Shown: positions 53,505 to 64,000, counted from the first letter of the stretch. The stretch is 64,000 nucleotides of DNA from Prorocentrum cordatum (GCA_963575745.1 CAUYUJ010000910.1:22501-86500), one strand, 5' to 3'. Numbers and translations: made by a program. Notes: generated by a model not told the origin, from the letters alone.

Positions 53505-53597
53505 CAGGGGGGCTCGCACGAAATCCTTGACAGGGGGGCTCGCACGAAATCCTTGACAGGGGGGGCGAAATCCTTGACAGGGGGGCGAAATCCTATG
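53505..53597 (+). repeat. Short tandem of CGAAATCCTTGACAGGGGGG
   Basis: Four units. Two of about 26 bases carry a CTCGCA insert and the following two of about 20 bases lack it. Confidence 0.85.
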
Positions 53598-53639
53598 TCA
53601 TCCCGCGACAAGAAGCCACGCACAAAAAACCGACCAAAA

Positions 53640-54080
53640 GCACCAGGGGAAAAGGGACGTCCGGGCGCTGGCCGCGTGCCGTGCCGTGCCCGCGCGCCGT
53701 GCCGCGTGACCGCGCCCGCGCGGTGCGGCAGACTGTGTGCCGTGCCGCCGTTCCGGCGCGGCGTGCCGTGCCCGCTCTCCCGCGGCACGCCGGCCACGCC
53801 CACGCCAGCGGAGCGCCTCCTCCTCTTTGACGTTGCCTTTGCGAAGCAGCCCGCGAGGGCGCTGCCGCCGCAGTGCAGTGCCGCGCCGTGCCCGCGAGGC
53901 CGTGCCGTGCTGGGGCTCCCGCCTGCGAAGACGCCGCGGTGCCCAGGCTCCGCGCGCCGTGCCCGCGCGTCGTGCCGTGGAGCGCCCAGGTGATCACGGT
54001 GCGGAGTGTGTGTTCCGTGTCGTGCCGGGCCGTGCGGGCTGCGCCGTGGCGTGCTCTCTCGTGCAAAACGTTGCCGTGCA
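53640..54080. repeat. CGTGCCGTGCC-rich cryptic repeat
   Basis: Irregular array of CGTGCCGTG, GCGCCGTGCC and GTGCCGTG words. Arg/Ala/Cys-rich frames on both strands derive from it. Confidence 0.6.
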
Positions 54081-54719
54081 GGGCCCCCCTGTGCACGGTG
54101 CAGTCCGTGTCCCGGGCCCGTGGCGTTTGCCATCGATTTGGCCCTGGGACCCGACGCCGCGAAAGAGTGCGGCATCGGAAAACGTGGGGACCGGAGCCCC
54201 AGATCTCGCGTCTGTGCGGGACTGGTCGAGCCGGGTGGAGCTGCGATGGTGGCCCCAGGGCCCAGAACTGAGCGAAAGCGCCCAGTGTAGAAAAAAACTG
54301 CGACGCCCAGTGTAGAAAAACCGTGACGTCCGAGCACCGTCGCCAGCTGGGAGCGGCGCCGTGCGGCGCCGTGGGCGAAGGGCTACCGAGGGCTAGGGTT
54401 TGGGGCGCGCTCGGGCGAGACCTGCGCGGAGTGCGGCGGCGTCCACAGCGCCGACGGGGCACAAGTGTCACGCCGCTGCGCCCTACTGATTATTGTGCAG
54501 GACGACCGAACAAACGAACACTGATTCGGGCCCCGAGGGTTTGGATTACTGTTTATGCTCCTGAAAGGTTCTGTCCAGTTTTTTCCTGTGCGTCGCTGGC
54601 GCAGCAGCTGTTGCTGTTGCGGTTCGCGGTCACAGAGCTCGCGGAGGCACCACTGCTTGCCGGCTGCGATGAGTGCTGTGAAACAGATCCGTAGATTGCA
54701 AAGAAGGACCGAGCGAGCG
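54081..54719. other. Unique sequence, no gene recognised
   Basis: Frames of about 120 codons on both strands without domains. A short GCCCAGTGTAGAAAAA word is repeated at 54279 and 54305. Confidence 0.4.
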
Positions 54720-55165
54720 GCAGTCGTCGGCGTCGTCGTCGGCGTCGTCGTCGTCGTCGTCGTCGTCGGCGTCGTCGTCATCGTCGTCCGTGGCCGTTGC
54801 GGTGGCCGTGGCCGTGGCCGTGGCCGTGGTCGTGGCCTGGCGCAGGCCTCTCACCCAAAAGGCGCGGCGTCTCGCGGCCCACGCGCGCGCGCTTCCCGTC
54901 CTCTGTGCGTCGGTGCTCGTGGGCGCCGGCGGGGATCGCGCGAAGCCCCCGCTGCTGCGGTTGAGCCCTGGGCAGGGCTCGGAGCCCGGGCTTGCAGCCG
55001 AGGGCTCGGAGCCCGGTTTCAGGCTCGGGCTTCGGGCTTCGCCTCGTGCTCGGGCTTCGGGCTTGAGCTTCGGGCTCGGGCTTCTTGGGCTCGGGCTCGG
55101 GCGTGGGCTCGGGTTCGGGCTTCAGGCTCGAGTTTCGGGTTCGGGCTCGGGCTTCTCGGGCTCGG
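54720..55165 (+). repeat. GTCGTC, GGCCGTGGCC and GGGCTTCGGGCTC repeats
   Basis: Three successive simple arrays: GTC (54722-54790), CCGTGG (54788-54838) and GGGCTC/GGGCTTC (54965-55160). Confidence 0.85.
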
Positions 55166-55554
55166 GCTCAGGGAGGTCCGCGGACGACTCGTCTGCACCG
55201 CCCTGCGTTGGCGCCTTCGGGGCGTCGTCGATCCTCGACCCAGGAATGGTACGGTGCATAGTTTTTCAGCAAAAGCTGTGCATCGCACCGCGTTGGAGCG
55301 GCGTCTAAAGGGAGTCCAAACATGGTACAGTGCATGGGCCCCGTTCTCGAAAGAAGGGAGGGAGGCAGGGAGGCCTGACGAACGGTGTTGTTGCCGCCGT
55401 TGATCGCAAGGACGCCAAGGACGCCCACGATCGAGCCAGAGTTAGCCAGAAGCCGCACCACGCTGACGCTCCGGTCGGCCGGTTGAAAGGCCCATCGATC
55501 TCGGAGGCATCCGAGGCTGGCGTGTACGCACAAGTTCCAAGTTGTTCGGAAACG
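55166..55554. other. Spacer, no gene recognised
   Basis: Unique sequence with short frames and no domain. Confidence 0.4.
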
Positions 55555-55651
55555 AAACGAGGAATGAGGAATGAGGAATGAGGAGGCATGAGGAATGAGG
55601 AGACATGAGGAATGAGGAGGATGAGGTGGAGTCGAGGATGAGGAGGAGTCG

Positions 55652-55700
<49 letters not shown>

Positions 55701-55735
55701 GGAGGAGGATGAGGATGAGGATGAGGATGAGGATG

Positions 55736-55782
<47 letters not shown>

Positions 55783-55832
55783 GGTGGTGATGATGATGCT
55801 GCTGCTGCTGATGCTGATGCTGATGCTGATGC

Positions 55833-55915
<83 letters not shown>

Positions 55916-55917
55916 AC
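55555..55917 (+). repeat. GAGGAAT and (GAT)n repeats: 3' tail side of LINE C
   Basis: GAGGAAT units (55556-55615), a 47-base segment containing GGTGGAGTCGAGGATGAGG (55614-55660), then GAT, GGT and GCT repeats to 55917. On the minus strand the (ATC)n run follows the LINE C 3' untranslated sequence directly and is likely its tail. The 47-base segment is identical to 62376-62422. Confidence 0.85.
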
Positions 55918-55968
55918 CCAAGAATTACCCCAATCTGACTCTGTCAGCACGCTATACTGCGGAGGACT

Positions 55969-56603
55969 TCAATTGAGAGGCCTCCCATCAGACAAACGCT
56001 GGAGGACCCAAGCCCCCATCTTGGTGGGCTTCTCTCCTCGAACACATCTGCATTCCTTAGCCAGGTCCCGAAGATGGCCGTTTCCCTCCCTCCCCCTGCA
56101 GCCACAACGTGTGCACACCCAATATGGGTCATAAAAGGCCATGACATGCGAATGGTGGACGACACGCGTGCCAACGGCCACAACCACAGGTGCACGTGCA
56201 GGCTCGGGGCGGGGGGGGCCAGGACACTGGGAACAAAGCCGATTCTGCAACATATTATTGCAAGATGCTTTACTGACACTGCTACGGCAATCAAGACAAC
56301 TAAAACGAGTTTAGAATCGGCAAGAGAATGGGAGCTGCCTTGCTGTGCACGGGCGAGGGCGGATGGCCTGGTCCTGCGCTCGGCCCTCCGCACCTCGCGC
56401 ACCGTCGGCGGGCGCTCCTCCGTCTCGAAGGCGGTCAGCGTGGCCCGCGCGATGCGGAGGCGCACAAGACAAAGCGCCGAGACTGCCCACTTATAGCACG
56501 AGAGGCGAGCGGGCGGGATGGCATGAGAGGCAGCGGCGGCAGCAGCGAGATGGTCGGCCACCTGATTGCCTATCCACGCCAGCATGGGCACTCCTTTAGC
56601 CAA
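55969..56603 (-). pseudogene. RNase H end and zinc tail of LINE C
   Basis: After a one-base shift near 56600, the frame from 56603 gives KGVPMLAWIGNQVADHLAAA, carrying the last catalytic Asp of RNase H in the GNQVADHLA block. Basic residues follow. A second shift moves to the frame ending at 55969, with HVMAFYDPYWVCTRCGCRGR (near 56150), then GHLRDLAKECRCVRG. This H, CxxC(G), C pattern is the same C-terminal zinc motif as in LINE D and the 25.4-kb fragment. It closes the polyprotein 50 bases before the (ATC)n tail. A role in RNA or DNA binding is only inferred. Confidence 0.7.
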
Positions 56604-59419
56604 CGATTCCCCGGGCGAAAGGTGACCGAAACTACTGACTCACCCCTCGCCTGGAGCTCGGTTCCAAGGGCTTCCCACAGATCTCCATTCACACTCCAAC
56701 CTGCGGGTCTCAAGTGTCGACCCCTGTTCCAACCTCGAAATAGGATGTCACTATCTGTCCAAAACTCTACTTCACCCGAAGTGCACCTCAGCACAGAAAC
56801 TAAACTCATCATTTCAGCTCTATTATTGGACTGACGGGGCCCCGCGAGCGGCGAGCTAGCGCCGCCAACAAGCTCAGGGCTCTCAGGCGGCCCGCGCAGC
56901 AAGCACCAGCCCCAGCCGCAGCGTCGGAAGCGGGCGTCAGACGCCTCCTCGCCGCCGCTGCCGTCGCCGCAGGCGAAGTGCCTGTCGCCGCTGGGCGGCA
57001 GGCGCCCCTCTCCCACCGCGCCGAAGGTCGACAGCTCCTCGACCGTGTCGCACGGCGGTGGGGTCGTCCACGACCGCGGCGCTATGCCGCGAAGCCACAG
57101 CGCAGGGCTGTCTGCATGGCAGCTCTCCGCCCTCGGCTTCAGCCAGTCCGTCCTCTCGAAGTCCTCGTGAGGCGGGCGGTTCGGGCACTCGCCCCAGACG
57201 CGGTGGAAGTCACCCCCCACGGCCCCGCAGCTGCAGCGCCCATTGCCACCGCGCTCTTCACCCAGCACCTCGCACTTGCGCGCCGCCGTCCACGTCCCCG
57301 CCGTCATAGCCTGCAACAGCGCGTTAGCCATGGCAGGCTTGGCACGTCTCCACTTCTTGAGGGTCTGCTTGGCATCACTCAAGTCTACCCCCTGCTCCAG
57401 ACCTGCAGCATTATGTTCCCCTGCCGCCTTGCCCCAGAGCTTGACTGCTATATCATCTAACACCGCGTCGATCACGTCAGCTGGGTCGCGCTTCTCAGCG
57501 CCAGGAGCCATGGTCCACCCGTCGCCTCTGGGGTCCGTCCACGACGTAGGCGAATGTGGCGTCCACCCGGCCTCCCAACGCGTCAGCATCAGTGAGGCCA
57601 TCACGCCCCGTCGCCTGCGCCAGCGGCGGCTCGAGGGAACCTTCAGCAACTGGTTGTAGATCAGCGGCCAAGCTTTCTCCGCCATCCTGCGTACATCCTC
57701 TCTGTGCGCGTACAGGTCGAACCACGACCTCAGCTGCATCTTGGGGAGCTCCAGCGCTGGGTCCTTCCCCTCCAGAGCCAGGAAGGAGGTCAGGCAGCGC
57801 CCCGCCCTCGGCTTCGCCAATCCCGCAGCATAACGGCGGCGCGCCGCCGTGACAGCCGAGGGAGGCTCGCCGTGGGCCCTGGCGCCGTGCCCCAGCGAAG
57901 GCACCGCCCCCGGGTTCAGCAGCGCCGCCCGTCTCTCCCTGCGCAACTTGCGCAGCTTATTGCCCAAAGCTCTCATCCTGCTGTGGGCCTTCTTGCGCCT
58001 GTCCATGTGCGTGGCACGGCGCCTCGCACCCGCGGCAGCTCTGTCGATCCCCAGGTCTCGGCCCTCCTCCGACGCCTGGAACGTGAGCCCTCGCCTCTTC
58101 AGCTTGGCCACCGTTCGCCTGGTCATCGCAAGGTCCGATGAGATGATCGCGCTCTTGCCTGCCAACTTGAGCCCCTGTTGCTGGAGGGACCCCCCCAGGG
58201 CTGTCATCGCCTCATGCAGGTCCTTTTCCACAGCCAACTTGCTACCATAACATGAAGTACTCGCATCATCAAACCACGCTCGAGGGATGCCACGGAACGA
58301 AGGTGTGACAATTCTCTTCAGCGCGCGGCACACAACTGCCCTCGCCAAGTTGTTGGCGTGACGGGAGCCCGCCAAGATGGAGCGGTCAGCCAAGCAGGGC
58401 TCGCCGTGGGCGCCCTCCAACCGCAGCAGTCTGCCCACGGCATGCAGCTGCAGCTCGAGCGCCAGCGTGCGGATCGGGAAGTCCCGCCCCTCGCAGGCCT
58501 CGGCGACCGTCGGCAGCGACAGCGAGTCGTAGAAGCGCTCGATGTCCGCCAGGCCGACTCCTGCCGTCATGCCCAGCGCCGCCGCCGCCTCGTCCTGGAG
58601 CTCTCGGGCGAGGGCCTCACGGAGGCAGGGCGAGCCCTTGAGCGCCGCATCCCAGTGGCGCGCCGCTCCTGCGACCCACTCCTCAACCTCAGGGCGAGTG
58701 AGGAGCTGCCACGCTCTTGCCATCCAGGACAGCAACGCGATTGCCCGATCACCCTTCGCCTTCGGTTCCAACATCACTATGGCTTGCAGCACCTGATGCG
58801 GCCAAGCCACCTCCTTCTCAATCTGGTTAAAAAGATCTACAAAGCATTGCCTCGCTGCTGGCGGCAATCGCTTGACATCTGATGCAACGAATATATCGAC
58901 GCCTCGGCCTTTATCAGGCTGGAGGCGGAGGGCCTGATCAAAAGTATCGAGTGTCCAGCAGGGCCTAGCGGGCGCCTCAAGCGCTCGCTGCCGAACTCGA
59001 GCCAAGACGGCTACTGAGTCTTGCTGGGACACCGATGTGGAAGACCAAATAGTTTTAAATATGCGGGTTTTCTGGTCCACTAGCTCAACAGGGGAGGACG
59101 CTTTGACCCCCTCCAACACGCTCTCGTCTTCAAAACGGGGCTTAGGCTTGGAGATCCTATGGAGCTTCCCTGGGGTGGCCTTGTGCGGGTCCGCTAACCA
59201 TTCTACCCAATCAGCCTGCTCTTTGCACAAGTCATGTCGGTGGGCCTTCTCCACCTCCTTCGACGCCTGTTGCGCCATGCCATCAAGGACAGGGTGGGGC
59301 ACCTTCGAGAGATCGAGCAAACGCGTCCTCCACAACTCACGTTGCTGCAAAGCCTGCTGAGACGGTCGGGACCCCGCATCGGGCACACCCTCCAGGACCA
59401 ACTTTCTACTAATATTCAA
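56570..59419 (-). pseudogene. Reverse transcriptase and RNase H of LINE C
   Basis: A 949-residue frame. N-terminal linker region, then RT: QAIVMLEPKAKGDRAIALLS (entry block), GVGLADIERFYDSLSLPTV (motif A, Asp292), ILAGSRHANNLARAVV (motif B-like) and IPRAWFDDASTSC (motif C, FDD at 383-385). The basic thumb region (RKKAHSRMRALGNKLRKLRR) follows, and a zinc finger CSCGAVGGDFHRVWGECPN lies near residue 740. RNase H then starts: RHFACGDGSGGEE (Asp), SNNRAEMMSLVSVL (Glu) and VEFWTDSDILFRGW (Asp). The last RNase H Asp lies in the next frame. The Met at 59419 is internal: the frame continues upstream across a TAG into the endonuclease, so the real product was one endonuclease-RT-RNase H polyprotein. 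Confidence 0.85.
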
Positions 59420-59467
59420 GAGCTCCCTTTGTTGCTGCAGCCCTTTTTGACGAGTTACCAGCGCGCG

Positions 59468-61018
59468 CTACAGTTTAATTGTATTCTCTACTCGGCTCCA
59501 CCACCCAGCTGTGTAGCTGGAATATGTCGGCTTGCGGAGGCCCTTCTCAGCAACCTCAACTAACTTAGATTTATAGGCGAAAGCTATACCCTTAAAACGA
59601 GCGGCCTCTCGTTCCTCGATGCCATACGCAGCACAGAAGAAGCCCTCCACTTGCTGGACGAGGCTCGCATACTGGTCACCCAAACGCCGAGCGGGCCCAG
59701 TGGCAACCAGGAACGCGGGGCAAGCCTGCGCGTGAGCCGCCACTTCGTCACACGGGGCCGTGGGGCGGCCACAGACCTCGGACCAAAGCTCGTCGAGGGG
59801 CTCCGTCGGCGGCGCTGACACTCCCGACGTGCCCTCGGGACTCGGCGGAGCTGGAGCTGGGGAGGCGGGTCCGCTGGCCTCACCTGAGCTGGCATCAATC
59901 GAGCTCGCACCGAGATCCAGCTCAGGTGGAGGGCCGTCCTCCCCCAAGAAGGGCCCCCCGTCCTCCTCGCACTCCTGAAACGGGTCGGCCTCAGGGCCAT
60001 CCAGCCCCGCTGAGGCCGGCGGAAAATGAGACCAACCCCCCAGTCCCAGGGCCTCCCAACGCCGGTTTAAAACGTCCTGCTCACGCTCAAAACCTTTTTC
60101 CCCGTGGACGGCAGAAGGAGAGAGGGGGGCGGCAGCGGCAGCAGGAGGGAGAGCACGCAGCTTTTTCTGCCGCTTGCTCGACGGGTCTGGTGGCTTCTTG
60201 CCCCGCCTCGGGTGCACAAAAGGGGCGGGCATGCACGAGACTCTGGTCATCGCTGGGACCACTGCTGCTCTGAGCGTCAGGATCTGACCGACGTGGGGCT
60301 TCCAAGGGACGGGGGCGGTCTCTAAACCCTGGAAATATGGTTCGGCCCCAGGGCTGACAAAGGTGAAATCGATGCAAGACGGTTCACTGCCGTCTTTAAA
60401 ACAGGTGTAGCCGTCAACCGAGGCGATCCGAGCACCGAGCCTGGAGGGCCAGCCCGATTTCCAGAAGGCCTCGGGGGAGGCGTTGAAGTCTCCCGAGACG
60501 ACCCAATGGTTTTTCAAGCTTTTCAAAAACGCGCCAAGGGCGGCGAGCTTACAAGCGTTAGCACCCGTAAACGAGTTGGACCCTTCCAAATACAAGCTTA
60601 CCAGGGTGATGCTAACTCCACGCAAGTGCCAGGTCATGGGGACCCAGTCATGAAAAGAGAAGGTTCGAGCTGCCCTGCCATCGACGACTGTGGTACTCAG
60701 TGACGCACAGTCTGGCGCGGCCAGCTCCCGAAAGCACGTCGTCTGGTGACGTGATCTAATTGCTACGCACACGCCGCCGTGCGAGCCCTTCTTCGAGCGC
60801 TCGCTGGGCCGCGCTGCCGAGAACGCCGCCTTCAGGCCCCAGCCCTTCAGCAGGCGCTCGTGCTCCGTCAGCTCCTCAGCGCGGAGGTGCGTCTCCTGCA
60901 GCAAGTAGCCGTCTATCGAGTCTAACCTGGCCGACTCCTGGACGAACTTGCTGCCAGTCTTACCCCATGTAGTCATGTTGCCGACAAAGATCTGCCTGGT
61001 CGCGCGCTCGGCAGCCAC
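59468..61018 (-). pseudogene. Endonuclease domain of LINE C
   Basis: The start at 61018 (MAAERATRQIFVGN) lies 27 bases after the ORF1 stop. The domain shows FVGNMTTWGKTGSKF, GYLLQETHLRAEEL (QE motif), GSHGGVCVAIRSRH, VSITLVSLYLEGSN, WVVSGDFNASPEAF (GDFN motif), PSCIDFTFVSPGAEP (ID motif) and VPWKPHVGQIL, where PH-V takes the place of the usual SDHxP. An acidic, Pro-rich linker follows (EADPFQECEEDGGPF), then a helical segment. The frame is interrupted only by TAG at 59468-59470, in phase with the RT frame, so this is the N-terminal part of one polyprotein. It nicks target DNA in related LINEs. Confidence 0.85.
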
Positions 61019-61045
61019 GCGGCCTCGACCAGGCCCCCGTGCCTG

Positions 61046-62211
61046 TCAGGCGCCGCTAGCGGACCCAGGAGCGCTCTTGCCCGCTCCCTTCGAGCGAAGG
61101 TCCGCGAGCATCTGCTCCTTGGCCGCCTGCGCCTTGCGTGCCTGCTCTGTCTTGGCGGCCACCTCGGCAGCGGCGGCCGAAGGGCCATCGGCCTGCGACG
61201 CCGTCGGGGGGGGGGCGCAGCCCCCGACGCGCTGCTGGCCGCCGCCGCCTCCTGGGCTGCGGGCTTGTCGCCGTCGACCGCGTCGCCCGTGCCCGCCTTG
61301 CGCTTCTTGGCCGCCTGGGCGAGAGTAGCTCGCTCCTCGGCCGCCTTCGCCTTCGCCGCCTCATAGTGGGCCTTCAGCTGGCCCAAGAACTCACTCGTCT
61401 TGACTTGGAACTCCGAGACCATCTGCTGCTTCGCCGCCTGTGCCGTAACCAGCGCCTCCTGGTCCACCTCTTCTGGGTTGACCTCGAAGGCCGTGCCGAA
61501 GTCCGCGAGCGACTCCGCGCACAGGGTCTCGGACTTGGCCATCATGATGTTGTGCAGCAGCGACCCGTTGGGCTGGCCCTCCTCGTGGATGGACTGCACC
61601 AGGGTCTCCGCCTCCACCACCTTCTGAGCGCGCTCGAGCAGGTCCGCCTCGGCCTTCTCCAGCTTGAGGCGCGCCTGCTCCTTGTATTCGAACGAACGAT
61701 CATACGCCTTGGTTGTCTCCTCCAAGGCGCGCGCCGCCTCAGCCAGGCGCACGGCCTTGGACTTGGGCGGCGCGCTCTTCAACTCCGCAGCCTTGGTGAT
61801 CTCCCCCATGGCTGTAGTCAGCTGTTGCACCACTTCTGGCTTCACCGTCAACGACGACAACTGACTAGTCACCTGCGACAGGGCCTGCACCAACGCCGTC
61901 CCCTCGGGCTGCTTCGGCGGCGGCGTATCCTTGTCGCCTCTGGAACGGGGCAACATCGATCCGCATCCGCACTTGTAGCCACACGACTTGAGCTGCGTGT
62001 TCCACTTCCAATCACCGCACCTCTTGCATACTGTGTAGGCCTTGCTGGCGCCACCCATGACGCCTGGGACCGAGCTGCCGTGGTGCCCCTGCAGGCGGGC
62101 ACGCGCCAAGTCCAGCCTCAGCAGTCTGCGCGCGGTCGCGCGCTGTCGCCTCGCCCTGCGGTGCCAGGCGGGCGACCGAGAGCGGGAGCGCGCCCGCCGA
62201 CGCCCCTCCAT
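61046..62211 (-). pseudogene. ORF1 protein of LINE C (zinc ribbon, coiled coil)
   Basis: Possible starts are 62211 (MEGRRRARSRSRSP, an Arg/Ser-rich head) and 62058 (MGGASKAYTVCKRCG). A zinc ribbon follows with CKRCGDWKWNTQLKSCG and then KCGCGS. A long Lys/Glu/Ala-rich coiled coil runs from VRLAEAARALEETTKAYD through YKEQARLKLEKAEADLLER to KAKAAEERATLAQAAKKRK. The G10 run at 61206-61215 shifts the frame; beyond it the correct tail AEVAAKTEQARKAQAAKEQM ends in a stop at 61046-61048. The shift sits in a homopolymer, so assembly error is a real alternative to mutation. Layout matches ORF1 of LINE D. Binding of element RNA is inferred from position and the ribbon. Confidence 0.75.
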
Positions 62212-62316
62212 GGGGGCTGGGGGCGCCGAGTGGCGACCTGCGGTCGCCTGCGGGCCGAGCGCGGGCGCGGGGCAAAATGCTGCGCGCGCGCGGGGCCCCG
62301 CCTCGGAGCCGCCTTG

Positions 62317-62413
62317 ATGATGATGATGATGATGATAAGGAGGAGGATGAGGAGGAGGAGGAGGAGGAGGAGGAGGAGGAGGATGAGGTGGAGTCGAGGA
62401 TGAGGAGGAGTCG

Positions 62414-62474
<61 letters not shown>

Positions 62475-62582
62475 CGATGATGATGGTGATGATGATAGTG
62501 ATGGTGATGGTGATGGTGATGATGAGGATGATGATGATGCTGATGATGATGATGGTGGTGGTGGTGATGATGATGATGATGC

Positions 62583-62629
<47 letters not shown>

Positions 62630-62648
62630 CTGATGATGATGCTGATGC

Positions 62649-62693
<45 letters not shown>

Positions 62694-62770
62694 GGATGAT
62701 GATGGAGGAGGAGGAGGAGGAGGAGAGGGGGGAGGGGGAGGAGGAGGAGGAGGAGGAGGATTCCCGCACC
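62317..62770 (+). repeat. (GAT)n/(GGA)n microsatellite: 5' side of LINE C
   Basis: GAT (62317-62336), GGA (62338-62382), the 47-base segment 62376-62422, a long GAT/GCT/GGT run (62416-62702) and a GGA tract (62703-62762). Met-, Asp- or Ser-rich frames are artefacts. It shares the order of its parts with 55614-55917 on the other side of LINE C. Confidence 0.9.
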
Positions 62771-63045
62771 AGCTGAGGGCCTGGTGGCTCACACCTCACG
62801 GCCGCGCTCCCGTCTCTTTCGCCTCCTGGTTCCTCCCTGCTCTCTCCCTCCCTCCTCTCTCCGCCCCTCCGGCCGCTTTTGAGGGTGTGTGCTCTGTCGC
62901 CAGTGCCCAGGTGGAATGCCGCCCTTCACCTGGGAGCAGAGAAACACCTCCCGGATGGGCTCTCCCCCAGCTGAAGGCTCTGCCGCGTTCCCCGTGCAGC
63001 AGGTGGCCTGAGCAGGCCGATCACAATTCGAGGAGCCGTCTCGAG
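62771..63045. other. Spacer, nothing recognised
   Basis: GC-rich unique sequence between two microsatellites; no frame with a recognised domain. Confidence 0.4.
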
Positions 63046-63358
<313 letters not shown>

Positions 63359-63489
63359 GTGGGAGGGGAGGAGCCTCCCGCCGTCCGGGAGGCGGTCGTG
63401 GAGGTCGAGCGTCTCTTCAAGGACGCGCTGAGCCAAGTGGAGGCCGACGCTGCGCGCTTTGCCGCGGCGGTTCGCACGCGAGCAGCGGA

Positions 63490-63625
63490 CCGTCGTCGTC
63501 GTGTGCGTCGGCGTCGTCGTCGTGGTCGTCGTCGTCGTCGTCGTCGGCGTCGGCGTCGGCGTTGGCGTCGTAATCGTCGTCGTTGAAGTAGTTCTCGTCG
63601 TCGTCGTCGGCGGCGGTGGCCGCGG

Positions 63626-63662
<37 letters not shown>

Positions 63663-63719
63663 GTGGTCGTCGTTGTCGTCGGCGTCGTCGTCGTTGTAGG
63701 CGTCGGCGTCGGCGTGGTG

Positions 63720-63760
<41 letters not shown>

Positions 63761-63910
63761 GGTCGTCGTCGTGGTCGTCGTCGGCGTTTGCGTCGGCGTC
63801 GTCGTCGTCGTCGTCGTCGTCGTGGTGGTTGTTCTGGTCGTCGTCGTCGTCGTCATCGTCGGCCTCGTCGTCGTCGGCGTCGGCGTCAGCGTCGTCGTTG
63901 ACGTCGGCGG

Positions 63911-63943
<33 letters not shown>

Positions 63944-64000
63944 TGGCGTGGTGGTCGTCGTCCTCGTCGTCGTCGTCGTCGGCGTCGGCGGCGGCGGCGT
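63490..64000 (+). repeat. (GTC)n / (GTCGGC)n microsatellite to window end
   Basis: GTC repeat with frequent GTCGGC, GTGGTC and GTTGTC variants, continuing past the window edge. Thr/Pro- or Arg-rich frames are artefacts. Confidence 0.95.

Larger units (their letters stand above)
55918..62316 (-). mobile_element. Non-LTR retrotransposon C, best-preserved copy
   Basis: Minus-strand, about 6.4 kb: ORF1 (62211-61046), 27-base gap, endonuclease (61018-59468), one in-frame TAG, RT and RNase H (59419-56570), a frame change, then a zinc tail ending at 55969. About 50 bases of untranslated sequence and an (ATC)n tail follow. The same 47-base non-simple sequence lies outside both ends. Domain order matches element D, and the two ORF1 proteins share a layout. 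Confidence 0.85.

Overview
The window looks like nuclear DNA of a dinoflagellate. The decisive sign is a 22-nt match, with one mismatch, to the dinoflagellate trans-spliced leader at 47138-47159 (+), backed by a second match with two mismatches at 19597-19618 (-). Also in keeping are the very high GC, the abundance of trinucleotide microsatellites (GGA, GAT, TAG, GTC) and the decayed retroelements that fill the gene-poor space. A Prorocentrum-like or Suessiales-like genome is my inference; the sequence does not fix the genus. A run of 100 N at 37610-37709 inside a TAG microsatellite marks an assembly gap.

Layout. 0-10 kb: a decayed, minus-strand, two-ORF non-LTR retrotransposon (element D). 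Its ORF1 is at 7211-8632 and its endonuclease/RT/RNase H parts at 783-5208. Long GC-rich tandem repeats and a 167-bp MITE-like insertion lie between them, and related flanking sequence lies on both sides. 9-12.7 kb: satellites and minisatellites. 12.8-14.5 kb: a decayed gag-like gene that I compare with dinoflagellate Copia-type elements, followed by two minisatellites. 15-17.8 kb: microsatellites. 18-20.7 kb: minus-strand host-like coding fragments (an RRM domain, an unrecognised protein, 14-residue KHEPN repeats). 22-25.3 kb: a very long compound microsatellite. 25.4-26.4 kb: an RNase H/zinc-tail fragment of another LINE, split by a GGA tract. 27.5-28.6 kb: an alanine/glutamate-rich coiled-coil protein on the minus strand. 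28.8-39.9 kb: AT-rich islands, minisatellites, a dispersed 155-bp repeat pair, a second MITE copy and microsatellites. 40 kb: a plus-strand LINE fragment.

42.7-47.1 kb: element A, a plus-strand LINE with the C-terminal end of its endonuclease, RT, zinc finger and RNase H. 47.1-52.0 kb: element B, a plus-strand two-ORF LINE (ORF1; endonuclease-RT-zinc finger) whose 5' end carries the spliced-leader relic and which is bracketed by a 21-nt direct repeat. 52.4-53.2 kb: an alternating tandem repeat. 55.9-62.3 kb: element C, a minus-strand two-ORF LINE (zinc-ribbon/coiled-coil ORF1; endonuclease; RT-RNase H; zinc tail), the best preserved here, with a (CAT)n tail. A 47-nt non-simple sequence is repeated on both sides of it.

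How the parts fit together: nearly all recognisable coding capacity is retroelement-derived. All large ORFs carry frameshifts or in-frame stops, so none is shown to be functional; some breaks lie in homopolymers and could be assembly errors. Three points merit a second look: the spliced leader fused to a LINE, the MITE pair with 7-bp target-site duplications, and the repeated microsatellite-containing flanks around elements B, C and D.
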